Shown here: in pieces, positions 1-6,761 of the stretch
Layout of the letters: each line of letters opens with the position of its first letter
Position numbering within the stretch: the first letter of the stretch is position 1
Origin: Deltaproteobacteria bacterium
GTDB taxonomy: Bacteria > Desulfobacterota > Dissulfuribacteria > Dissulfuribacterales > JALVPX01
Direction: 5' to 3'
Length of the DNA: 25,588 bases
NCBI GenBank assembly: GCA_027031565.1
Contig: JALVPX010000236.1
Location: 1 to 25,588, forward strand
Program-made: the position numbers and the translations under genes
Notes under the pieces: generated by a model
Databases searched by the model: none
What the model saw: the letters and a program-made list of their open reading frames with translations, nothing else
Told to the model about the DNA's origin: nothing

Positions 1-243
1 CTCCAAGACGGCGAGCTTCACACAATCGGCTGGGGTGCCGCTTACCGCCCATCCCCAAAACCGCCCTCCAAAACACACCTTTTTTACTCTCAAGGGATCT
101 GCCAGCGTGATTGCGTGGCCTACTGCACTTCGTTCGCTGTCCGGCGCTGCAATATAGACCTCATGCCGTTCGCAAAAGGCCCAGTAAAGGGCACACAGAC
201 CAGGTGCATATATACCGTCGTCATTGGTCAGAAGTACTCTCAT
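1..243 (-). CDS. surE: 5'-nucleotidase SurE, N-terminal part (runs off the left edge)
   Basis: The reverse strand encodes the first 81 residues of SurE, a metal-dependent phosphatase that dephosphorylates nucleoside monophosphates in the cytoplasm. Seen directly: the start MRVLLTNDDGIYAPG with the metal-binding DD pair at residues 8-9, the APDSERSAVGHAIT segment around residues 34-47, and GTPADCVKLA around residues 69-78. All three are hallmark SurE blocks in the right order and spacing. The frame is open to base 1, so the remaining two thirds lie outside the window. The ATG at 241-243 directly follows the TGA (244-246) of the small gene upstream, so the two are probably translationally coupled. 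The family assignment is firm; the in vivo substrate is not visible from sequence. Confidence 0.95.
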   Translation of the reverse strand, partial: MRVLLTNDDGIYAPGLCALYWAFCERHEVYIAAPDSERSAVGHAITLADPLRVKKVCFGGRFWGWAVSGTPADCVKLAVLE

Positions 244-432
244 TCATTCACCACTTTTTGCACGCCTTGAATCTTCCTGTCTGGGCTCAGGGACTAGGCG
301 GCCCTCCCTACGCCGTTCCAATTCATGGAAGTGGACCATGCAGGCCTGTCTGTACTGGCAGTAATCTTTCGGGTGGCGGCAGCCTTTGTCGAGTTCGACC
401 ATGACATTATCTTTTTGACAAAAACCTTCCAT
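244..432 (-). CDS. Small Cys/His-rich protein, 62 aa, function unknown
   Basis: I do not recognise a named family. The ORF starts at ATG 430-432, preceded by a GGAG about 8 bases upstream, and its stop abuts the surE start, so it looks like a real co-transcribed gene. The core has Cys18-x6-Cys25-x5-Cys31-x2-His34-x-His36 within CRHPKDYCQYRQACMVHFH, plus one more Cys at residue 5. This spacing would suit a small Zn or Fe-S site, which is inference. The tail from residue 40 is Arg/Glu rich and probably disordered. No signal peptide or membrane segment is visible. A second possible start at Met11 would keep the Cys core intact. The link to SurE is only positional. Confidence 0.7.
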   Translation of the reverse strand: MEGFCQKDNVMVELDKGCRHPKDYCQYRQACMVHFHELERRREGRLVPEPRQEDSRRAKSGE

Positions 433-517
433 TATTATTTCTCCATCAGGCTTGATTATTCACAAAGAATTCTGTTATGTCTCTTTTGCGCAGTTTAGTC
501 AAGGAGGAGTCAAGTAA

Positions 518-1498
518 ATGGAGCATGCAAAAATTGTTGTTGTAGGAGCCGGGCCTGCAGGCATTGCCACCGCAGTGGAAGCAAAGGTGGCAGGTATAGG
601 CCCGGTTGTGATATTGGAGAAGAGGCCGCATCCTTGTGACACGATAGTAAGTTTGTATCATGAAGGAAAGCGCGTAGATCCGGTCTACAGGAAGATGAAG
701 GTTGAGCCTCTGGGAGTTCTCTCTTTTGACACCGAATCTCGGGAAGAGTTCCTTGAGCGCATGAACAAAGTCATAAAAGAATATGATCTCGATGTAAGAT
801 ACAAAGAAGACGTTCAAAAGATTGTCAGGGAAGGAGACAACCTCAAGGTGATTTCAGGCAGCGGCCTTGAGATAGAGGCCCCTGTAGTTGTAGTGGCTAT
901 TGGTGTATTCGGCAAACCAGTCAAGCCCAGCTACAAGATCCCGTCCAAATTGAAAGGCAAGGTATTGTTCAGCCTTCCCAAAGAACCGCCACAGGGCAAA
1001 AAAGTGCTCGTAGTAGGCGGCGGAGACACTGCAGCTGAAACCGCGTGTTATTTGGCCGACTGCGGAAACGATGTGTATCTGTCATACAGAAGACCCGAGT
1101 TTTTCAGGTTGAACGATGTGAACAGGAAAAACATCGAGGAATACGCCAAGGCAGGAAAGGTCAACTTGATGATGGCCACCGATATCACAGGCCTGGACCA
1201 AGACGACGACAAGGTGCTTGTACACTTCAAGGATGGCAGTGACGTTGCCTATGACTATGTCTTTTATTGCCTGGGCGGCATGACTCCGGCGGTCTTTTTG
1301 GAAGGCTGCGGTGTTGAAATGGATGGCAAGAAACCGAAATTGGACGATAATTTTTATTATGAATCAAATGTACCTGGTCTTTTCCTTGCAGGCGATCTTG
1401 TGGCCTTGAAGGGCAGCATAATGGCGGCCTTTAACTCAGGGAAAAGGGTGGTGGAAGGGATATTGAAAAAATATGGAGACAAGGTAAGGGATTGCTGA
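518..1498 (+). CDS. NAD(P)/FAD-dependent oxidoreductase, thioredoxin-reductase-like without CxxC
   Basis: This 326-residue cytoplasmic flavoprotein has two Rossmann folds. The FAD-binding GAGPAG is at residues 10-15, the NAD(P)-binding GGGDTA is near residues 166-171, and the closing FAD motif GLFLAGDL lies near the C-terminus. The general architecture is that of thioredoxin reductase, but the redox-active CxxC between the two halves is absent. A lone Cys40 sits in the first domain (RPHPCDTI). It therefore probably reduces something other than thioredoxin. From memory it resembles the Cys-less group that includes Helicobacter FqrB and the YpdA-type reductases, but the substrate cannot be set from sequence. 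A strong AAGGAGGAG at 501-509 supports the ATG at 518. The gene is divergent from the surE pair across an 85-bp gap and has no partner downstream. Confidence 0.85.
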   Translation: MEHAKIVVVGAGPAGIATAVEAKVAGIGPVVILEKRPHPCDTIVSLYHEGKRVDPVYRKMKVEPLGVLSFDTESREEFLERMNKVIKEYDLDVRYKEDVQKIVREGDNLKVISGSGLEIEAPVVVVAIGVFGKPVKPSYKIPSKLKGKVLFSLPKEPPQGKKVLVVGGGDTAAETACYLADCGNDVYLSYRRPEFFRLNDVNRKNIEEYAKAGKVNLMMATDITGLDQDDDKVLVHFKDGSDVAYDYVFYCLGGMTPAVFLEGCGVEMDGKKPKLDDNFYYESNVPGLFLAGDLVALKGSIMAAFNSGKRVVEGILKKYGDKVRDC

Positions 1499-1518
1499 TT
1501 TTCTTAAGGAAGGAGCAA

Positions 1519-1581
1519 GTGGTCACAGGGTGGTTGCCATCAGGCAGCAATTGAACTGCACAACGCTCACTCTGTGATCAC
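1519..1581. other. Imperfect inverted repeat / possible transcript-end hairpin
   Basis: GTGGTCACAGGGTG (1519-1532) pairs with CACTCTGTGATCAC (1568-1581) at 12 of 14 positions. Smaller stems lie in the loop, for example TGCC-ATCA-GGCA. It begins about 20 bases after the flavoprotein stop codon. No U-tract follows on either strand, so it is not a standard intrinsic terminator. It may still be a 3'-end structure for the convergent genes. Confidence 0.35.
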
Positions 1582-1627
1582 TAAACATCAGGAATTTCGT
1601 TGAAAGGAGAAAGGCGTGCAAAAAGAC

Positions 1628-1725
1628 AATTTTTAGAGGTAGCCTGTAGATATTTCAAGAATCATTTTTGGGTCGCAATGCAGCCGCATAACGGCGTGGG
1701 CAAAAGGACGTTTCCGGAGGCACCC
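1628..1725 (-). repeat. Partial copy of a dispersed palindromic repeat (copy 1)
   Basis: The reverse complement of 1628-1646 reads CAGGCTACCTCTAAAAATT. The same sequence with one change occurs at 25569-25587, and 17 of its bases occur at 15427-15443. The DNA beside it up to about 1725 shares the layout CATTTTT - TCGC - GCAGC - GGGCAAAAG - GTTT - GGAGG with the minus-strand reading of the element at 9281-9426. The outer limits are estimated by eye. It fills most of the gap between the flavoprotein gene and argJ. Confidence 0.45.
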
Positions 1726-1731
1726 AACTTT

Positions 1732-2967
1732 TCAGCTCCTGTAATCTGCATTTATATTGACATATTCAACTGACAGGTCACATGTAAGTATGCTCGCTCG
1801 GCCTTTTCCGATACCTAAATCCACTTTGATGCAAAAGGCATCCCTTTCCATTAAACGCCGGGCCTTGGCTTCCTGATCTTCTCCAAGGCCCTTTCCGGCT
1901 TCCACTATCTTGATCCCATCCACGGCAATGGAAATACTTTCTGGATCAATTGTCACACCAGCCCTTCCAGCAGCAGCGATTATACGGCCCCAATTGGGGT
2001 CCTGGCCGTAAAAAGCGGTCTTCACCAGGGGGGAATTGGCTATGGTCCTGGCGACAAGATCTGCATCATGAGAATCTTTTGCACCTGTCACCTCTACTTC
2101 AACACATTTCGTAGCGCCTTCACCGTCGGCAACAATCTGCCTGGCCAAAGATGCGGCTACCAGGTTAACCGCCTCAAAAAGCTCCTCTGCCTGGGCACCG
2201 CCTTTGATTGTATCCCGGCACTTAACGCCGTTGGCCATGGCCAGCACAGTATCGTTAGTGCTTGTATCTCCATCCACAGTAATCCTGTTGAAGCTTTTCT
2301 GCGTGACAAGTGAGAGCACCTCCTGCCACCAGTCAATATCTACCTTGGCATCGGTGATGATGAAAGAAAGCATTGTTGCGTGAAGGGGGGCCATGTCCGG
2401 GGCTATCATGCCGGAACCCTTTGCCATTCCCAGCACGGTCACCCCATCTTGACGTCCTTCAAGGCATGCCCACGCCATTTTGGGAATGGTATCGGTGGTC
2501 ATGATTGCCCTGGCCACTTCATTCATGCCGTCTGTCTTGAGGCCTGATACCAGATCAGGCATGGCCTTTTCAAATTGTCCGACCGGCAACTGTTCGCCAA
2601 TGACCCCTGTAGAACACATAAAAACCTCATCTGGCTTTATGCCCAGCTGTTTGGAGGCCATGGAGCATATGGAATGCACACTCTCCAGCCCTTCAGCTCC
2701 GGTACAGGCATTGGCATTTCCGCTATTCACCAAAATGGCCCTGGCACTACGTGAACCAGCGGCAAGCTGTTTCATTGAATGGATGACAGGAGCTGCCTTG
2801 ACCCTGTTTCTCGTAAAAACCCCAGCAATAGCCGCGGGCACGTCTGATACAATCAGACCAAGGTCCGGCCTGCCGTGATATCGTATATTGGCGGCTGTTG
2901 AGGCCCCCTTGAAGCCTTCAACTGTTACCGGGGCTGTGGCACCTTCGCCGAAAATCATTTGTGCCAT
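1732..2967 (-). CDS. argJ: Glutamate N-acetyltransferase / amino-acid N-acetyltransferase ArgJ
   Basis: ArgJ (411 aa) transfers acetyl from N-acetylornithine to glutamate in the cyclic arginine pathway. Bifunctional members also use acetyl-CoA. The precursor self-cleaves in the conserved AT-M-L context, and here the motif is ATML with Thr198 as the new N-terminal nucleophile, preceded by KGSGMIAPDM at residues 183-192. Other family marks are NSGNANACTG near residues 81-90, VTVDGDTSTND, and the C-terminal LSVEYVNINADYRS. Length is normal for the family. The ATG lies one base after the secA stop, so it is the last gene of the argS-secA unit. Whether it is mono- or bifunctional cannot be read from the sequence, but a separate ArgA-like enzyme is encoded two genes upstream. 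Confidence 0.96.
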   Translation of the reverse strand: MAQMIFGEGATAPVTVEGFKGASTAANIRYHGRPDLGLIVSDVPAAIAGVFTRNRVKAAPVIHSMKQLAAGSRSARAILVNSGNANACTGAEGLESVHSICSMASKQLGIKPDEVFMCSTGVIGEQLPVGQFEKAMPDLVSGLKTDGMNEVARAIMTTDTIPKMAWACLEGRQDGVTVLGMAKGSGMIAPDMAPLHATMLSFIITDAKVDIDWWQEVLSLVTQKSFNRITVDGDTSTNDTVLAMANGVKCRDTIKGGAQAEELFEAVNLVAASLARQIVADGEGATKCVEVEVTGAKDSHDADLVARTIANSPLVKTAFYGQDPNWGRIIAAAGRAGVTIDPESISIAVDGIKIVEAGKGLGEDQEAKARRLMERDAFCIKVDLGIGKGRASILTCDLSVEYVNINADYRS

Positions 2968-2968
2968 C

Positions 2969-5503
2969 TCATTTACGTCCGCAGCACTTTTTGTATTTCT
3001 TGCCGCTTCCGCAGGGGCACGGTGCGTTTCTACCCACCTTTTTGCTCTTTCTCCTCACGGTCTTCGGCTTTCCGTCGCCCTCCCCGTGGCTGAAACTAAG
3101 GCTTTCCTGTTCCTGCCGTTTCCGGGCTTCGAGCTTTTCGATCTCGGTCTCCTTGAACGGCCTGATCCTTAAGAGAACGCTTACACTTTCTTCCTGGAAA
3201 CGGGCCACCATGTCCATAAACATGTCATAGCCTTCCCGCTTATACTCCTGTAACGGATCCCGCTGACCATATCCGCGCAGGCCTATACCTTCCCTGAGAT
3301 GATCCATGTTGAGGAGATGATCTTTCCACAAGTTGTCCAGGGTCTGGAGCACAATGAACCGCTCCACCTGCCTCATATCCTCTTCGCCAAAACGCTCTAC
3401 CTGCCGGTCATATGCCTCTCTGAGGCCAGAGATGATCAACTCTTCCAGATCTTCCCTTTTAATTTGATCTTTGCGCTCAGCTGACAGTTCAAGGCTCATG
3501 CCGAACTGGCCGGCCAAACGGTCTGAAAGCCCCTTCCAGTCCCATTCAGAGGGTGGTGTCTTTTCGTCGGTGTAGGTGTCCACCAGCGAAGCGGCTATTT
3601 CATCCAAGAAGCCGTAAATGGTTTCACGCAGATTTTCCCCTGCCAGGATCTGCCTGCGCTGGCTGTATATCACCTCCCTCTGCTTGTTCATCACGTCATC
3701 ATATTCAAGCAGATGCTTCCTGATCTCGAAGTTATGGGCCTCGACCTTCCTCTGGGCATTTTCAATGGCCTTTGAGAGCATGGAATGCTCTATGGGTTCC
3801 CCTTCCTGCATACCAAGCTTGTCCATTATGGAAGCAATGCGCTCAGACCCAAAGATCCTGAGGAGGTCGTCTTCCAGGGAGAGGTAAAACCTGGATGAGC
3901 CTGGATCCCCCTGGCGGCCTGAACGGCCCCGAAGCTGATTGTCGATACGCCTTGATTCATGACGTTCGGTTCCCAGGATGTGCAGGCCTCCAAGTTCAGC
4001 AACTCCCTCACCAAGTACGATATCAGTACCCCGGCCAGCCATATTTGTGGCAATGGTAACCCTGCCCTTTTCGCCTGCATGGGCCACTATTTCGGCTTCG
4101 CGCTCGTGATGCTTTGCATTCAGCACGTCGTGGGGCACGCCCATCTTTTTGAGCATCTTGGAAAGGCGTTCAGACTTCTCCACGCTCGTGGTACCCACAA
4201 GGACCGGCTGACCCTTCTCGTGCAGTTCTTTGATCTCACGGGCAGCGGCCTCAAACTTCTCTCTTTCAGTCCTGAAGACCACGTCAGGATGATCAACCCT
4301 TATCATGGGTTTGTGTGTTGGAATGACCACCACACTTAAGCCATAAATCTTCTGGAATTCCGCCTCTTCTGTTTCTGCAGTACCCGTCATTCCTGCAAGT
4401 TTGTCATACATGCGGAAGAAATTTTGAAAGGTGATTGAGGCAAGGGTCTGGTTCTCAGACTCTATCTTTACACCCTCCTTGGCCTCCAGGGCCTGGTGCA
4501 GCCCGTCGCTGTATCTGCGGCCAGGCATCAGCCTGCCTGTAAACTCATCAACGATTATTACCTGGCCGTCTTTCACTATGTAATCGTCATCCCTGTGGAA
4601 GATCACGTGCGCCTTCAGTGCCTGCTGCACGTGGTGCAACAATTCTGCCTGAGATGGATCATAAAGATTTTCCACCCCTAGCAGTTTTTCGCATTTTGCA
4701 ACCCCTTCCTCGGTGAGAGTGGCCGTGCGGGCCTTTTCATCTATGGTGTAATCAATATCCCTCTTAAGCTTTGGTATGATCCCGTTTACCCTGTAATAGA
4801 GGTCAGTGGATTGTTCAGAGGGGCCTGAAATGATCAATGGTGTCCTGGCCTCGTCTATCAGGATGGAATCCACTTCGTCCACTATTGCATAGTAGAAATC
4901 GCGCTGGACCATATCTTCCAGGGAATACTTCATGTTGTCGCGAAGGTAGTCGAAACCAAACTCGTTGTTTGTTCCGTAAGTAATGTCTGCTGCATATGCG
5001 GCCTTTCGCTCGGCATCGTCCAGCCCATGAAGTATGACGCCCACCTTCATTCCGAGAAAGGTGTACACCTTGCCCATCCACTCCGAGTCACGCCTGGCCA
5101 GATAGTCGTTTACGGTCACTACGTGAACTCCCCGCCCAGTCAAGGCATTGAGGTAAACAGGCATGGTTGCTACCAGGGTCTTTCCTTCACCAGTCTTCAT
5201 CTCTGCTATTTTCCCTTGATGAAGGACGATACCCCCGAGGACTTGAACATCGTAGGGCCTCATTCCAAGTACCCGCCATGCGGCTTCCCTGACTACTGCA
5301 AAGGCCTCAGGCAGCAGATCGTCAAGGGATTCACCGCGATCAAGCCGTTCCTTGAATTCAGCCGTCTTTGCCTGAAGCTCGCTGTCAGACAATTTTTTTA
5401 TTTCAGGCTCGAAGCTGTTAACCCTGTCTGCAATGGGTTTTATCTTCTTGATTTCCCTGTCATGTTTTGTACCAAAAACCTTTGTCAAAACGCTGTTAAA
5501 CAT
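2969..5503 (-). CDS. secA: Preprotein translocase ATPase SecA
   Basis: SecA is the cytoplasmic motor that drives unfolded preproteins through SecYEG. The 844-residue ORF has the full set of parts: Walker A MKTGEGKT at residues 102-109, DEVDSILIDEARTPL from residue 209, the GTTSVEKSE and AGRGTDI helicase-2 motifs, the QLRGRSGRQGDPGSS motif, and the C-terminal zinc-binding CPCGSGKKYKKCC tail that binds SecB and lipid in other bacteria. The start ATG lies 5 bases after the ArgA-like stop and the ORF ends 1 base before argJ, so the gene sits inside an operon. No SecM-like regulator or other stalling ORF is seen upstream. Nothing is truncated. Confidence 0.98.
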   Translation of the reverse strand: MFNSVLTKVFGTKHDREIKKIKPIADRVNSFEPEIKKLSDSELQAKTAEFKERLDRGESLDDLLPEAFAVVREAAWRVLGMRPYDVQVLGGIVLHQGKIAEMKTGEGKTLVATMPVYLNALTGRGVHVVTVNDYLARRDSEWMGKVYTFLGMKVGVILHGLDDAERKAAYAADITYGTNNEFGFDYLRDNMKYSLEDMVQRDFYYAIVDEVDSILIDEARTPLIISGPSEQSTDLYYRVNGIIPKLKRDIDYTIDEKARTATLTEEGVAKCEKLLGVENLYDPSQAELLHHVQQALKAHVIFHRDDDYIVKDGQVIIVDEFTGRLMPGRRYSDGLHQALEAKEGVKIESENQTLASITFQNFFRMYDKLAGMTGTAETEEAEFQKIYGLSVVVIPTHKPMIRVDHPDVVFRTEREKFEAAAREIKELHEKGQPVLVGTTSVEKSERLSKMLKKMGVPHDVLNAKHHEREAEIVAHAGEKGRVTIATNMAGRGTDIVLGEGVAELGGLHILGTERHESRRIDNQLRGRSGRQGDPGSSRFYLSLEDDLLRIFGSERIASIMDKLGMQEGEPIEHSMLSKAIENAQRKVEAHNFEIRKHLLEYDDVMNKQREVIYSQRRQILAGENLRETIYGFLDEIAASLVDTYTDEKTPPSEWDWKGLSDRLAGQFGMSLELSAERKDQIKREDLEELIISGLREAYDRQVERFGEEDMRQVERFIVLQTLDNLWKDHLLNMDHLREGIGLRGYGQRDPLQEYKREGYDMFMDMVARFQEESVSVLLRIRPFKETEIEKLEARKRQEQESLSFSHGEGDGKPKTVRRKSKKVGRNAPCPCGSGKKYKKCCGRK

Positions 5504-5508
5504 CTTAT

Positions 5509-5961
5509 TTACAACTCCATCAGCAGTGCTGATTCATCACAATTTGGAAATTTTGGACACTTTACACAATCTGCCCATATCTTGTGCGGCAGCTGCGCCT
5601 TGTCCACCACATTAAAACCCAGCTTCTCAAAAAAAGCACTTTGGTAGGTAAGCGTAAACACCTTGTAAATGCCCAGGGCTATGGCCTCGGTCAGGCAGAA
5701 CTCGACCAGGCTCCTTCCCACGCCCTTTGCCTGGCACGATTCCGCAACTGCCAGTGACCTGACCTCTGCAAGATCTTCCCAGCAGATGTGAAGGGCCACG
5801 ACCCCGCCCACTTCACCAGCAGGTGTTTCATAAACTGCGTAGTCTCTTAATGAATCATAAAGCTCGCTTAGGGAACGAGGCAGTAACAGCCCCTGGTCTG
5901 CGAAATGATTTAAGAGGCTATGTATAGCACGAACATCTCCAATTTTGGCTTTTCTTATCAT
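5509..5961 (-). CDS. argA: Short GNAT N-acetyltransferase, probable N-acetylglutamate synthase (ArgA-like)
   Basis: This 150-residue single-domain GNAT protein carries the acetyl-CoA binding loop QAKGVGRSL near residues 78-86, after the typical strand EVRSLAVAE. The C-terminal signature LPHKIWADCVKCPKFPNCDE, with three Cys, matches my recollection of short, kinase-less N-acetylglutamate synthases found in Desulfobacterota and actinobacteria (Rv2747 type). The expected reaction is acetyl-CoA + glutamate to N-acetylglutamate, the first step of arginine synthesis. Its place in one operon with argJ and argS supports this. It lacks the amino-acid kinase domain that gives arginine feedback in the classical ArgA. 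The Cys cluster could bind metal, which is inference. It is 6 bases after the SPOR gene and 5 bases before secA. Confidence 0.8.
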   Translation of the reverse strand: MIRKAKIGDVRAIHSLLNHFADQGLLLPRSLSELYDSLRDYAVYETPAGEVGGVVALHICWEDLAEVRSLAVAESCQAKGVGRSLVEFCLTEAIALGIYKVFTLTYQSAFFEKLGFNVVDKAQLPHKIWADCVKCPKFPNCDESALLMEL

Positions 5962-5967
5962 CTATCA

Positions 5968-6741
5968 TCAGGGCCTCACAGGAACTACGTAGGCACGGAG
6001 ATTTTCATTCTTGGCCAACCGTTCTGCAAAGGACTTGGCCTTTGCTGCTGTATCGAAACGGCCTATGTAGACACGATACCACGTGCCTTTCCTGGCCCCT
6101 AAATTCACCTTCTTTATCGTGGTCTTGTACCCCTTTCTGCGCCATCTGCCAGCCTCTTTCTGTGCCCTCGATTTCTGCTTGTAAGAGGCAATCTGAAGGG
6201 CAAAAAATGGCGCTTGGGGCTTGGCTTTCTCTATGGCCTTCTCCTGCACCTTTGGCGTAACAGGCTTTTTTTCAACCTTTTTTTCTACTGGTTTGGGCGG
6301 TTGTTCTTCGGCCTTTTCTTTTATTTGCCCCGCTTCGGGGGTCAACTCAAGTTTTTCCCTCAGCTTTTCAACCTTTGCTTCAACTTGCTGCTCTGCCTTT
6401 ACTGATGGTGCAGGCATCAGTTCATTGTCAGTGCCTGTTTTCCCCTCTGCCACTGGTTGTTCTTCAGACGGAGCACCCGTATCCCAAGGACCTGGCCAGC
6501 TGTTTTCTTCCTGAACCGGAGCCTGGACGGTTGACCGGGATTTGTCCTTCAGTGCCAGCACGTTTTTGGCATCAGACGTCTGGGCAGTGCCACCAGTGAA
6601 ACGCTTTCCTGCCCAGAAACCCAGCACGAATACCCATAACAATATACACAATGTTGCCGTGGTAAAGGCCAACATGCCTCCCCAGCCCATCTGGAACTGA
6701 AACTTCTTGGCCCTCTTCTTTTTGTTCCTGGCCTTAGCCAT
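5968..6741 (-). CDS. SPOR-domain membrane protein
   Basis: This 257-residue bitopic protein has a very basic cytoplasmic N-terminus (MAKARNKKKRAKKF), one membrane helix at about residues 22-47, and a long Pro/Glu/Lys-rich periplasmic linker. A C-terminal SPOR domain covers about residues 177-257 (FALQIASYKQKSRAQKEAG ... YRVYIGRFDTAAKAKSFAERL). SPOR domains bind denuded glycan strands at division septa, so a role in cell division or wall remodelling is likely; FtsN and DedD share this layout. GAGG five bases before the ATG at 6739-6741 supports the start. It lies 20 bases after argS and 6 bases before the ArgA-like gene. Its exact role is not determined by sequence. Confidence 0.88.
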   Translation of the reverse strand: MAKARNKKKRAKKFQFQMGWGGMLAFTTATLCILLWVFVLGFWAGKRFTGGTAQTSDAKNVLALKDKSRSTVQAPVQEENSWPGPWDTGAPSEEQPVAEGKTGTDNELMPAPSVKAEQQVEAKVEKLREKLELTPEAGQIKEKAEEQPPKPVEKKVEKKPVTPKVQEKAIEKAKPQAPFFALQIASYKQKSRAQKEAGRWRRKGYKTTIKKVNLGARKGTWYRVYIGRFDTAAKAKSFAERLAKNENLRAYVVPVRP

Positions 6742-6761
6742 CGCTACCTCACATCAACGTG

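Noticed and set aside
1617..1637. Ribosome site plus GTG mini-ORF of six codons (MQKDNF)
   Set aside because: The AAAGGAGAAAGGC before GTG looks good, but the ORF is six codons and ends in the repeat motif, so chance is the simpler reading.
5027..5647. 206-codon plus-strand frame opposite secA and the GNAT gene
   Set aside because: It is antisense to conserved SecA motifs, spans a gene junction and has no ribosome site or recognisable domain.
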